7,810 nt of DNA from Acinetobacter lwoffii (GTDB lineage: Bacteria; Pseudomonadota; Gammaproteobacteria; Pseudomonadales; Moraxellaceae): assembly GCF_002321025.1 (NCBI RefSeq), contig NZ_DCLL01000036.1, positions 39,130 to 46,939 on the forward strand. The letters are read 5' to 3'. Positions 1 through 6,189 of the stretch are shown here, piece by piece. Within the stretch, counting starts at the first letter, position 1. Every line of letters begins with the position of its first letter. The position numbers and the translations under genes are program-made. The notes under the pieces were generated by a model. That model was not told the DNA's origin. It saw only the letters and a list, made by a program, of their open reading frames with translations, and did not search any database.

Positions 1-933
1 GAGCTTAAGCATCGATACTCACGTTCAGTATTGCATGAAGACTTAAAGCCCTATTTCAAAGAAGTTGCAGAAGATTGGTTTAATAATCAAAAAGAAACCT
101 GGTCATCCAAACACATCAGTAATGTTCGAGCTTCATTGGATGAGCTTTATATTGTTCTTGCTAATAAGCGTATTAATCAGATTCAGGCACCTGAGATTCT
201 GCAGATCATTAAGAAAATTGAGGCAAGAGGCTCGCTTGAAATTGCAAAACGTACTTTGTCTCGTTGTGGCATGGTCATGAAATACGCTATTGCCCATGGA
301 TATCGCTATGACAATCCGGCAGGTGATTTAGTCTATGCCCTCAAGAATAAAAGGGTCAAAAACCTGGCTTCGCTTTCTGCCTCTGAGATGCCTGAATTTC
401 TTAGACGTATTAAGGCTTATCCTGCCGATGCTCAAACACATCATGCCATTGTCCTGATTATGCTGACAGGCGTTCGGGTCAGTGAGTTACTGCAAGCACG
501 TTGGGAAGAGTTTGATTTGGAGGGGCGTAAGTGGGATATTCCTGAAGAGCGAATGAAGAACCGACTTCCACATCGTGTACCGTTGACGGACATGATGATT
601 GAAGAGCTGCAATCTTTAAGACTGACTCATAATCAGGAGTTACTTTTCCCACATCGTTTAAATAACAAAGAACCTATGCGTAGCGAGTCTATTTTGGCTG
701 TGATCAAACGTTCAGGCTATACGGGACGAATGACCACACATGGTTTTAGATCTCTATTCAGTACTGTCGTAAATGAATCGAATCTGTTTAATCCAGATGC
801 CATTGAGCGCCAGCTTGCTCATGTGCCGCAAAATAGAATTCGCTCGGCCTATAACCGAGCGCAATATTGGGATGAAAGGGTAAGGTTGATGGAGTGGTAC
901 GGGGAGCAGGTGAGGGAATGGATGGCTCAGTAA
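1..933 (+). CDS. Tyrosine (P4-type) site-specific integrase, 5'-truncated by window edge
   Basis: The reading frame is open from base 1, so the N-terminus, including the usual DUF4102 arm-binding domain of P4-type integrases, lies outside the window. Numbering from the TTG at 31, residues 1-100 are helical and match a SAM-like core-binding domain. Residues about 110-290 are the catalytic domain: Arg149 in TGVRVSELL, Lys176 in ERMKNR, His237 and Arg240 in HGFR, His264 in QLAH, and the nucleophile Tyr274 in SAYNRAQYWDER. The complete set is present and the C-terminal tail has the family's usual form, so the enzyme is probably active. It would cut and rejoin DNA at an att site, normally next to a tRNA or other conserved gene, through a 3'-phosphotyrosine intermediate. 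The att site should lie left of the window, upstream of the gene. The TTG at 31 is not taken as the start. The stop overlaps the convergent gene by 7 bp. Confidence 0.93.
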   Translation, partial: ELKHRYSRSVLHEDLKPYFKEVAEDWFNNQKETWSSKHISNVRASLDELYIVLANKRINQIQAPEILQIIKKIEARGSLEIAKRTLSRCGMVMKYAIAHGYRYDNPAGDLVYALKNKRVKNLASLSASEMPEFLRRIKAYPADAQTHHAIVLIMLTGVRVSELLQARWEEFDLEGRKWDIPEERMKNRLPHRVPLTDMMIEELQSLRLTHNQELLFPHRLNNKEPMRSESILAVIKRSGYTGRMTTHGFRSLFSTVVNESNLFNPDAIERQLAHVPQNRIRSAYNRAQYWDERVRLMEWYGEQVREWMAQ

Positions 934-1772
934 AGAGCCCTCCCTTCATCATCACACATTTCAAGTAAATACGATTCATTAATTAATTCTTCAAGTATTT
1001 CGCTCTCACTCTTGTTTTTAAAGAGCGCAAGTTTTTTTAGATTTCTTTTCGCTTGTTTTGTGAGAGGTAAGTGGTGTTTTGTCTTGGTTTTTCCCGCATC
1101 TCTAAATTTTTGCATACTCCATGATTTTGACATTCTTTGAAGTAATGGTTTTTTTTCTTTTGCTTCAAGGAATAGGCAGTCTAAAGAGGAGGTAATAATA
1201 ATAGATGGTTGATCCCTTAAGCTAAAATTTCCCAAAAATAAACTTAGTAGCAAGTTTTTTGATTCGAGATATTTAATGATCCAACTTGTCTGGTGTGAAT
1301 TTTTAAAATCTATCCATTTAAGATCATTTTCAGGGGTGGCGTGGTTTTGGTATTTCCACATGTGAAATGATAAAAAAGTTGCTTTCTCTCTAATTGATTT
1401 GTTAGTGGTATCTATCGTAAATTGTAAATACTCGTATAAATTCGTGCTTGGTAATCCTCTCATTTCCTTGGGTAAGTGCTTATACAATAAATAGATTATT
1501 TGTCTTAAATCATTAGAATGAAGACAGCTAAAGTATTCTTCATCAATCAGGTTTTCCATTAGTCTTGTATTTAATTCATTCAGATCAATTTGAGAATAAT
1601 CAATTTGAGTCCTTAATTGAGATATTTTTACGCTTTTGTTTAAGTGATTGATATATATAAATTCACTATTGTTATAAATATTTAAATTATAGCATAAGAA
1701 GTTAAGTTGCCTATTTGAGTATTCATATAATGTTTTTTCAAGTATGTCTGAATAATTACGGTGTACTGTCAT
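927..1772 (-). CDS. Unknown protein with ribbon-helix-helix-like C-terminus
   Basis: I do not recognise this 281-residue protein. The ATG at 1770-1772 is preceded by AAGGA with a 9-nt gap, so the start is well supported. Residues 1-200 are rich in Asn, Leu, Tyr and Ile, look mostly helical and show no catalytic motif, signal peptide or convincing membrane span. From about residue 204 the protein becomes strongly basic. Residues 230-237 (a short strand ending in HHLPLT), 238-252 (a Lys-rich helix) and 255-268 (SEILEELINES) have the strand-helix-helix order of ribbon-helix-helix DNA-binding domains. This suggests a DNA-binding protein, perhaps a regulator or a replication or partition factor of the island; that is inference. 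It converges on the integrase and overlaps its end by 7 bp with no terminator between them. Three 11-bp repeats lie upstream and could be its operator. It is clearly AT-richer than the right-hand genes. Confidence 0.72.
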   Translation of the reverse strand: MTVHRNYSDILEKTLYEYSNRQLNFLCYNLNIYNNSEFIYINHLNKSVKISQLRTQIDYSQIDLNELNTRLMENLIDEEYFSCLHSNDLRQIIYLLYKHLPKEMRGLPSTNLYEYLQFTIDTTNKSIREKATFLSFHMWKYQNHATPENDLKWIDFKNSHQTSWIIKYLESKNLLLSLFLGNFSLRDQPSIIITSSLDCLFLEAKEKKPLLQRMSKSWSMQKFRDAGKTKTKHHLPLTKQAKRNLKKLALFKNKSESEILEELINESYLLEMCDDEGRALY

Positions 1773-1858
1773 GATACAAAATCCTTGTTGGTAATGAGAC
1801 TTTTATCCTTTTTTTTAAAAAAAATAAAGATATTTAAGGAATATTTAAATATTATTTT

Positions 1859-1891
1859 AGTGATATTTTAGTGATATTTTAGTGATATTTT
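1859..1891. repeat. Three exact 11-bp tandem repeats upstream of the minus-strand gene
   Basis: The unit AGTGATATTTT occurs three times without a mismatch at 1859-1869, 1870-1880 and 1881-1891. A degenerate fourth copy may precede it at 1851-1858. The 11-bp period is close to one DNA helical turn, so every unit presents the same face. The array sits about 87-119 bp upstream of the minus-strand ATG. On the minus strand a TTGAAA (1915-1920) lies just beyond the array, with only a poor -10 at a 16-nt gap. Direct repeats on one helix face are typical of ribbon-helix-helix operators and of replication iterons. In such AT-rich DNA simple slippage is also possible. Confidence 0.75.
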
Positions 1892-1963
1892 TTATTTAAT
1901 TTTTTATTTGTGTTTTTCAAAATCAATCACTTGTGAATTTTTTATTTATTTTTTAAGGATTTT

Positions 1964-1980
1964 TACAAGTGTATCTTGTA
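1964..1980. promoter_or_regulatory. Perfect 17-bp dyad, TACAAG-5-CTTGTA
   Basis: TACAAG (1964-1969) and CTTGTA (1975-1980) are perfect inverted arms around a 5-bp centre. This geometry suits a homodimeric repressor. A related half-site, CACTTGT, lies at 1928-1934 and pairs with ACAAGTG at 1965-1971. The competing reading is that ACAAGTGTAT (1965-1974) is the worn left end of the IS66 remnant, since it matches the inverted right end at 8 of 10 positions. Both readings could hold if the IS inserted next to or within an operator. Confidence 0.4.
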
Positions 1981-2127
1981 GTTAGGGGTATGAACATACA
2001 GAGAACTAATCTTGGCAGACTATCTCATAATCCTTAGTTCGGTTCTAACTTAAAAATAAATGGTGGACTTGGTCCATGATCATAGATATATATTCTGCAA
2101 TAACTCAGTTGCTAAAAATGTACAACA

Positions 2128-2449
2128 TACAGTAAAGAACACAAACTCAGCATTGAAAATGCCTGCAAAGATCCTAATATCTCGGTCGCCCTGAGGCACG
2201 GTCTTCTTGCCAACCTCGTCAGTCTTTGGATCAGGAACTTTCATCAACATGATAGGTGTCGTACATGATCCTGCTCATGTTAAGCTCGCATTTATTGCTT
2301 TGCCTTATACGGCTGCAATCAGTTAACTTATTGATGTGATAATCACACTGCAAATAACTGTGCCTCATACCAATAACGCGATCCAGATAAAATGGCAGGC
2401 ATCAGAAATACCCGCCTTGGCAGAATTACTCAAGGCGCTGCCAACATGA
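2128..2449 (+). pseudogene. tnpA: Remnant of IS66 TnpA (small accessory ORF)
   Basis: From 2128 the frame reads YSKEHKLSIENAC, then KDPNISV and RHGLLANLVSLWI (to about 2240). This is the helix-turn-helix part of IS66 TnpA, where an Ala-His-Gly-Leu-Asn-Ala-Asn-Leu type motif is followed by a Lys-Trp pair. A stop falls near 2264. The protein-like text resumes one frame over at 2273 (AHVKLAFIALP), is stopped by TAA at 2324, and continues in that frame from 2330 through QIKWQASEIPALAELLKAL. It ends at the TGA of 2447-2449, which overlaps the tnpB ATG as ATGA, the normal coupled junction of this family. No intact start is visible; the ATG at 2118 is out of frame with the main block. Confidence 0.75.
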
Positions 2450-2794
2450 TCCGTATCAATGAAATCTGGTTCTCTCTACCAAGAGTCCCTAGATATGTGT
2501 GCAGGGATGGATACTGCCACGGCTCAGGTGAAAGTCTTTAGCTATATCAAACCACATTGCGCCTACCTTGTTCTGTAATAAGCATGGTCATCGCGAAAGT
2601 GTTGGTGCATGATGGACAGGGGGCTGGCTGTGTGCCTGGCTGCTAGTTACTAGTTACTAGAATAAAGTAAATTTCACTGGGCTAAAGTTCACCAGATTGA
2701 AATAGTGGCGATTAGCTCGGAACAGTTACAACCCTTGATCCAGGGGTTGCTCTGGCAGAGAATCGTATTACAGCGGAGGGTGAATATGCTCTAA
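2446..2794 (+). pseudogene. tnpB: Remnant of IS66 TnpB (IS66 Orf2-like)
   Basis: Starting at the ATG of 2446, MIRINEIW is followed by a frame change to LDMCAGMDTATAQV (from 2489) and then KPHCAYL, ending in tandem TAA codons at 2576. KVLVHDG follows in the first frame from 2596. KFHWAKVHQIEI and EQLQPLIQGLLWQRI follow in the other frame from 2669, down to a TAA at 2792. The order matches the IS66 Orf2 family: an LDMRAG block, PHxAYLF, MKVLVHDG, FHW, then EQLxxLxxGLPWQR. At least three frame changes plus internal stops make it non-functional. A short duplication, CTAGTTA twice at 2643-2656, lies at one break. Confidence 0.82.
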
Positions 2795-2992
2795 ATCAGT
2801 CTATTCAGCCGTCCTCCAAACCTTCTATCTGCCAAACAATGCGGTCACTACTGGGTCTGCCTTAAATCGGTCATCAAAGAAATGGCACAGCCGCTATATT
2901 CTGAAGCTAAGTCATCGGGTATGGAAGCGTCCGCTAATATTTAGATCTACTACTTGTACTACGCAAAGGAGTACGTAATTTTTGAATATTAA

Positions 2993-3309
2993 GGAGGGTA
3001 TAACCGGGTGCTGAAATGCGCCTTCGTAGAGGATTAGGCTGTGTGCTGGAAAGCTCATATGCATGGTTCCTAGGTTTGCGTAGGTAATTACGTCTGATGA
3101 TCTAACGATCAGATACGTCCCTGTTGCTCTGCATTAACTGCAGCTCATGGGGCGTAGAACTAGTTGTTTGTTGCTCACTACAAAGTGGTCAGCTAGTGGC
3201 GAATATCATGACCTTGATTCAGTCAGTAAAACTGAATGGGCTAAGTCCCTATGTCTATTTAAGTGATGCGTTGAAAAGGTTGCGTACACATGATTGGCAA
3301 CTATTTTGA
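2993..3309 (+). pseudogene. tnpC: C-terminal remnant of IS66 transposase TnpC
   Basis: The clearest part is 3178-3306, which reads LQSGQLVANIMTLIQSVKLNG followed by LSPYVYLSDALKRLRTH. This is the end of the IS66 DDE transposase, where the family has S-G-x-x-A-A-x-I-x-S-L-I-Q-S-A-K-L-N-G, then DPYAYLKDVLxRLP. It stops at 3307-3309, short of the usual ELLPHxW tail. Upstream, GGYNRVLK (from 2993) and VCWKAHM (from about 3044) look like the D-x-Y-x-G-Y-N and C-W-A-H-A-R-R-K blocks, with stops between them. Everything N-terminal, including the zinc-binding part and most of the catalytic core, is missing or beyond recognition: only about 510 bp separate tnpB from the end, where about 1.5 kb is expected. 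I could not assign 2795-2992 to any part of TnpC. Confidence 0.72.
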
Positions 3310-3337
3310 CACCACATGAGGTTTACCAAACGCTTGT

Positions 3338-3601
3338 CTTAAAAAGTTAACTTTAGCTTCAAAAAAATTATGAATGACAAGGATGAGCTGGGTTGCCTTT
3401 CTTTTGATCGTTGGCCACCCCGTGTTCTTAAGCTATTCTCTTAATGGGTTTTTATAATTATATATTTAATTTAATAAGAATTTAAAAATATCTAATCTAT
3501 TCATTTTCTTACATAGAGCTTTACCATTGAACTGGTCTCACTGCTTATGGCTAGCAGTGATAGATAAGAAGCTCATAAAAAAATACATAGCATGCTTAGG
3601 T
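3338..3601. other. AT-rich spacer between IS66 remnant and YagK-like gene
   Basis: No supported gene is seen here. An exact TATAAT stands at 3453-3458 but lacks a good -35 at 16-18 nt, so it is only a weak candidate promoter for the gene on its right. The stretch 3445-3500 is almost pure A/T. A 24-codon frame at 3370-3444 has no ribosome binding site and is not called. A TTG at 3527 would extend the next gene in frame (see that entry). Confidence 0.45.
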
Positions 3602-3622
3602 ATGATTAATAACCTAAGCGTG
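3591..3622 (+). promoter_or_regulatory. 11-bp stem hairpin around the YagK-like gene's start codons
   Basis: CATGCTTAGGT (3591-3601) pairs with ACCTAAGCGTG (3612-3622): 10 Watson-Crick pairs and one G-U, closing a 10-nt loop ATGATTAATA. The in-frame ATG at 3602 opens the loop and the next ATG (3623) follows the stem directly. No U-run follows, so it is not a terminator. In mRNA it would occlude or present the start region. In DNA it could be a cruciform, as at nick sites of rolling-circle replicons. The structure is seen in the sequence; its role is inference. Confidence 0.5.
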
Positions 3623-4555
3623 ATGAGCATGTTTGATACTTCATTATTTTACAATGAGTCCTATGTGATGACTCAAATTGATCTTTTTATAAGAAAAATC
3701 CCTTACCACGGGATTTTGTTGAAAGAGTTCAGGAAAACTCTATCTGAATTAATTGTACCCTTTAAATTTCATTATAAGTTAGGACTATCTTATTGCCTAT
3801 CTATCAGACTATTTTCGGATATAGTTGTTTTAATTGATAGAAAGTTGGAACTAGATGGATTTGGTATAAATTATAATACAATTATGTACTTAGATGATAA
3901 TTTAACTAAAGCTCTTATTGGGGGCATAAAGGACCAAACATCTGCTCTGAAGGCAGATACAGAAAAGTTAGAAAGACAGGAAATCTCAAACCGTGAGTCT
4001 TTAAAAGAATATATAAATCAACTTATACAGCATTATGCAAAATTACTTTTTGTGAGAGTTGATCTTTATTTTGATGAGGAGGGAGCAAGAGACGTATCAA
4101 TGATTGAATTTGCTCAACATATGAAAACCTTGAGAAGTAGAATATCAAATCAGGATGGTTGTTTTTCTGGTCTACAGGGATATGCTTGGGCGGTAGAGCA
4201 GGGGGAGCGCCGAGGATATCATTGTCATTTATTACTGATCTACGATGGCCACAAGCGTCAAAGTGATTATTACTTGGCTTCACAGGTAGGTGACTGTTGG
4301 AAAAATCTTGTCAATGAGGGGGGTGATTGTTATACATCCAACCATTCTAAATCTAAGGCTAAATTTAAAGCTTCTGATTCTTTAGGGGTGGGTATGATTC
4401 ATCGTAACAATCTTGAGGAAGTTAGTAAGGCAATCAGTGTAGCAATGTATCTCGTGAATCCTGAGAAGACCGATCAATTTTTAAAAGTCAAATTGCCGAA
4501 AATGAAAACATTTGGGAGAGGTCAATTTAATGTTGGCTGGAGAAGAGGAATCTAA
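3602..4555 (+). CDS. YagK/YfjJ-type (inovirus Gp2-like) putative replication protein
   Basis: This 317-residue protein (counted from the ATG at 3602) matches the YagK/YfjJ C-terminal family, also named inovirus Gp2, found on prophages, satellites and islands. Visible landmarks are a strand FVRVDLYF (about 150-157), then YAWAVEQGERRGYHCHLLLI (about 194-213) with His207 and His209 in an H-x-H pair, Trp233 in GDCWKNLV, and Tyr283 in SVAMYLVNPEK. A hydrophobic strand carrying H-x-H and a later helix with Tyr fit the HUH Rep fold, so a nicking role in rolling-circle replication is plausible; that is inference. The start is uncertain. The frame runs back to a TTG at 3527 with a weak GAG upstream, and ATGs at 3623 and 3629 are alternatives; none has a good ribosome binding site. 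A hairpin surrounds 3602. The gene is AT-rich and followed by a terminator at 4635. Confidence 0.8.
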   Translation: MINNLSVMSMFDTSLFYNESYVMTQIDLFIRKIPYHGILLKEFRKTLSELIVPFKFHYKLGLSYCLSIRLFSDIVVLIDRKLELDGFGINYNTIMYLDDNLTKALIGGIKDQTSALKADTEKLERQEISNRESLKEYINQLIQHYAKLLFVRVDLYFDEEGARDVSMIEFAQHMKTLRSRISNQDGCFSGLQGYAWAVEQGERRGYHCHLLLIYDGHKRQSDYYLASQVGDCWKNLVNEGGDCYTSNHSKSKAKFKASDSLGVGMIHRNNLEEVSKAISVAMYLVNPEKTDQFLKVKLPKMKTFGRGQFNVGWRRGI

Positions 4556-4634
4556 AGCTAAATTATTTCAAATATATAACATCACTATGAACGTCATGGC
4601 TCTTTTACTTTGAGCTATTAGATCAATGAGTTTT

Positions 4635-4661
4635 AAGCCTGCCTTCAAAAGCAGGCTTTTT
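4635..4661 (+). terminator. Rho-independent terminator after the YagK-like gene
   Basis: AAGCCTGC (4635-4642) and GCAGGCTT (4651-4658) form a perfect 8-bp stem with an 8-nt loop, and the T-run continues to 4661. It lies 80 bp after the YagK-like stop and only about 22 bp before the ATG of the next gene, leaving almost no room for a separate promoter there. It either ends the YagK-like transcript or acts as an attenuator for the zinc-ribbon/DUF932 pair. Confidence 0.85.
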
Positions 4662-4682
4662 CGTTATTTGGAGCTATATATT

Positions 4683-4991
4683 ATGAAACAATGCCCATCT
4701 TGTAATTCTAGTCAGATCGGCTTGATTGAGATTAAGTCACGAGTGCCAGCAGTATCCGATGTTCCAACTTTACTGACTTCTCCTGCCACAATGTCAGCAT
4801 TAGGGGTAAACCTAATTCGTTCAACCAATTTACCCCCAGTTATTGGTGCAATTGCAGGGATCGTTATTAGCGGGGTGTTTATGGTGTTAATGAATGATGA
4901 GACTAATCAGCCTATGTACTACTGCCATGCATGTAAAAACCATTTTAATGTCAATTTACGTCAATCCCCTCAAGTCTATAACGGATATTAA
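4683..4991 (+). CDS. Small zinc-ribbon protein with one membrane segment
   Basis: This is a 102-residue protein. The ATG at 4683 follows GGAG with a 9-nt gap. The longer in-frame ATG at 4626 is rejected because the terminator at 4635-4661 would then be coding. Two knuckles, CPSC (Cys4, Cys7) and CHAC (Cys81, Cys84), frame the protein and could together form one zinc ribbon. Between them lies a hydrophobic stretch of about residues 52-70 (PVIGAIAGIVISGVFMVLM), a good single transmembrane helix, and a small-residue-rich region before it. If that helix does span the membrane, the two CxxC pairs would lie on opposite sides, so either it forms a re-entrant hairpin or the ribbon forms between subunits. 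I do not recognise a named family. Its stop is 13 bp before the DUF932 start, so the two are probably co-transcribed. Confidence 0.75.
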   Translation: MKQCPSCNSSQIGLIEIKSRVPAVSDVPTLLTSPATMSALGVNLIRSTNLPPVIGAIAGIVISGVFMVLMNDETNQPMYYCHACKNHFNVNLRQSPQVYNGY

Positions 4992-5004
4992 AAGGAGACT
5001 ATGT

Positions 5005-6039
5005 ATGGCACATCAACTTGAACAAATGGCTTATGTCGGAGAAACCCCTTGGCATGGTCTAGGAAATCAACTGACTCAAAATCAGCCGATTGAAGTCTGG
5101 GCCCAGCAAGCAGGCATGGATTGGCGGATTGAATCCTCCGATGTTAGCTACATGGCAAAGAATGAACGCGGCCAAAGCATCATCATGCCCTATGAAGAAC
5201 AGCGGGTGCTGTATCGTTCCGATACTCATGCGCCTCTGTCTGTGGTCAGTCAGCGCTATCAGGAAGTGCAACCGATGGAGATTCTGGAGTTCTACCGGGA
5301 TCTGACTGAGCAATCCGGCTTTGAATTAGAAACTGCGGGTGTACTCAAAGGCGGGAAGAAGTTCTGGGCATTGGCACGTACCGGACAATCTACGGCATTG
5401 AAGGGCAAGGATGTCAGCAATGGTTATATTTTATTGGCAACTGCCTGTGATGGGACACTGGCGACAACAGCACAGTTCACCAATATCCGTGTGGTGTGTA
5501 ATAACACCTTAGCCATTGCCCTGCGTGGACAGAGTAGCAATGCTGGTGTGGTGAAAGTGCCACACAGTACTAAGTTTGATGCGGACAAGGTCAAACAGCA
5601 ATTGGGCATTTCAGTTCGTGCCTGGGATGAGCATATGTATGAGATGAAACAGCTGAGTCAACGTAAAGTCACTCAAGGAGAAGCAGCTGCCTATTTTGAT
5701 GCAGTGTTTAACAATACCAGCATGAGTGTTGCCGATCAGGAGGAGAACATCATTCAATTCTATCGCAATATCGCTACTCCAACTCCAGCCAAAGAAAAGC
5801 CTGAACCGAACGGACGTGCCATGGCTAAAGTCATGGACATGTTTAATGGACAAGGTCGTGGTGCAGAACTCAGCTCAGCCAAAGATACTGCGTATGGTCT
5901 ACTGTGCAGTATTACAGAGTTTGCCGATCATGAACGTCGTGCCATGAGTACCGATCATCGTCTCGATTCTGCTTGGTTTGGTGCAGGTGCTGCATTAAAG
6001 CAGCGTGGACTGGAACAAGCACTTCGCTTAGTGGTTTAA
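5005..6039 (+). CDS. DUF932 phage/plasmid-like protein (TIGR03299 type)
   Basis: The protein has 344 residues. The ATG at 5005 is chosen because AGGAG (4993-4997) precedes it by 7 nt; the ATG at 5001 is out of frame, and frame extension further upstream runs into the zinc-ribbon gene. Family landmarks are PWHGLG (15-20) near the N-terminus, YQEVQP (85-90), WALARTG (121-127), NGYILLATACDGT (about 139-151) and the strongly conserved RVVCNNTLA (162-170). These match DUF932, a family common on phages, plasmids and integrative elements. Its biochemical role is not established as far as I know; its frequent place beside YqaJ and recombination genes, as here, hints at DNA metabolism of the element. 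The length is normal for the family and nothing is broken. Its codon use is more GC-balanced than that of the left-hand genes. Confidence 0.93.
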   Translation: MAHQLEQMAYVGETPWHGLGNQLTQNQPIEVWAQQAGMDWRIESSDVSYMAKNERGQSIIMPYEEQRVLYRSDTHAPLSVVSQRYQEVQPMEILEFYRDLTEQSGFELETAGVLKGGKKFWALARTGQSTALKGKDVSNGYILLATACDGTLATTAQFTNIRVVCNNTLAIALRGQSSNAGVVKVPHSTKFDADKVKQQLGISVRAWDEHMYEMKQLSQRKVTQGEAAAYFDAVFNNTSMSVADQEENIIQFYRNIATPTPAKEKPEPNGRAMAKVMDMFNGQGRGAELSSAKDTAYGLLCSITEFADHERRAMSTDHRLDSAWFGAGAALKQRGLEQALRLVV

Positions 6040-6074
6040 GTTTCATTTAAGCTAGTGCTATTACAATAATGGTC

Positions 6075-6096
6075 AAGGGTCATGTAGATGATCCTT
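6075..6096 (+). other. 9-bp stem, tetraloop hairpin after the DUF932 gene
   Basis: AAGGGTCAT (6075-6083) pairs with ATGATCCTT (6088-6096) over 9 positions, one of them G-U, around a GTAG loop. It lies 21 nt before the terminator at 6118. No T-run follows, so it is not itself a terminator. The two structures in series may protect the 3' end of the mRNA or form an attenuation leader for yqaJ. Confidence 0.5.
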
Positions 6097-6117
6097 CTCC
6101 AGTGAAAATCCCCTTTT

Positions 6118-6144
6118 GCCACATCTCCAGATGTGGCTTTTTTT
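6118..6144 (+). terminator. Rho-independent terminator between DUF932 and YqaJ genes
   Basis: GCCACATCT (6118-6126) and AGATGTGGC (6129-6137) are perfect inverted arms. The realistic fold is an 8-bp stem closing a TCCA loop, followed by seven T (6138-6144). This is a textbook intrinsic terminator for the plus-strand DUF932 transcript. It is 45 nt before the YqaJ ATG, and I see no convincing promoter in that gap, so yqaJ may depend on read-through. Confidence 0.92.
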
Positions 6145-6189
6145 ATGCCGAAAATTTTTACAGACCTCACTCTTTATAAGGATCAGAGC

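Larger units (their letters stand above)
1965..3337 (+). mobile_element. Heavily decayed, internally deleted IS66-family element
   Basis: Three successive IS66-type coding remnants (tnpA, tnpB, then the end of tnpC) run left to right on the plus strand and are broken by many frameshifts and stops. The right end is placed at 3337, where the sequence from 3319 (AGGTTTACCAAACGCTTGT) has the form of IS66 right ends, which finish close to CGCTTAC. Inverting it gives ACAAGCGTTT, which matches ACAAGTGTAT at 1965-1974 in 8 of 10 positions; the likeness fades beyond that. The left end also falls the expected distance before tnpA. The 8-bp flanks, GGATTTTT on the left and CTTAAAAA on the right, do not match, so no target duplication survives. 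At about 1.37 kb it is far shorter than an intact IS66 element of about 2.5 kb, most of the loss being in tnpC. It cannot move by itself. The family is firm; the exact ends are tentative. Confidence 0.82.

Noticed and set aside
2064..2076. Dyad TGGAC-ttg-GTCCA upstream of the tnpA remnant
   Set aside because: Short arms within decayed IS leader DNA; no gene it could regulate remains intact.
2643..2660. Tandem CTAGTTA repeat
   Set aside because: Two units and a partial inside the tnpB pseudogene; best explained by slippage during decay.
3090..3118. Imperfect inverted repeat with TCTGAT/ATCAGA arms and outer ACGT
   Set aside because: Arms are out of register by one base and lie inside the tnpC remnant; likely chance.
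3338..3345. 8-bp target-site duplication flanking the IS66 remnant
   Set aside because: Flanks CTTAAAAA and GGATTTTT do not match.
3370..3444. 24-codon ORF with ATG after the IS66 remnant
   Set aside because: No Shine-Dalgarno, no recognisable motif and chance length.
3527..3601. TTG-initiated upstream extension of the YagK-like protein
   Set aside because: TTG start with only a weak GAG upstream; the added 25 residues do not resemble family sequence. It cannot be fully excluded.
4626..4682. Earlier in-frame ATG for the zinc-ribbon gene
   Set aside because: It would make an excellent terminator coding, and the ATG at 4683 has a proper ribosome binding site.
5059..5313. Antisense ORF under DUF932
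   Set aside because: Shadow of a well-supported family member; no start signal or protein-like motif. The same applies to other antisense frames in the YqaJ gene.
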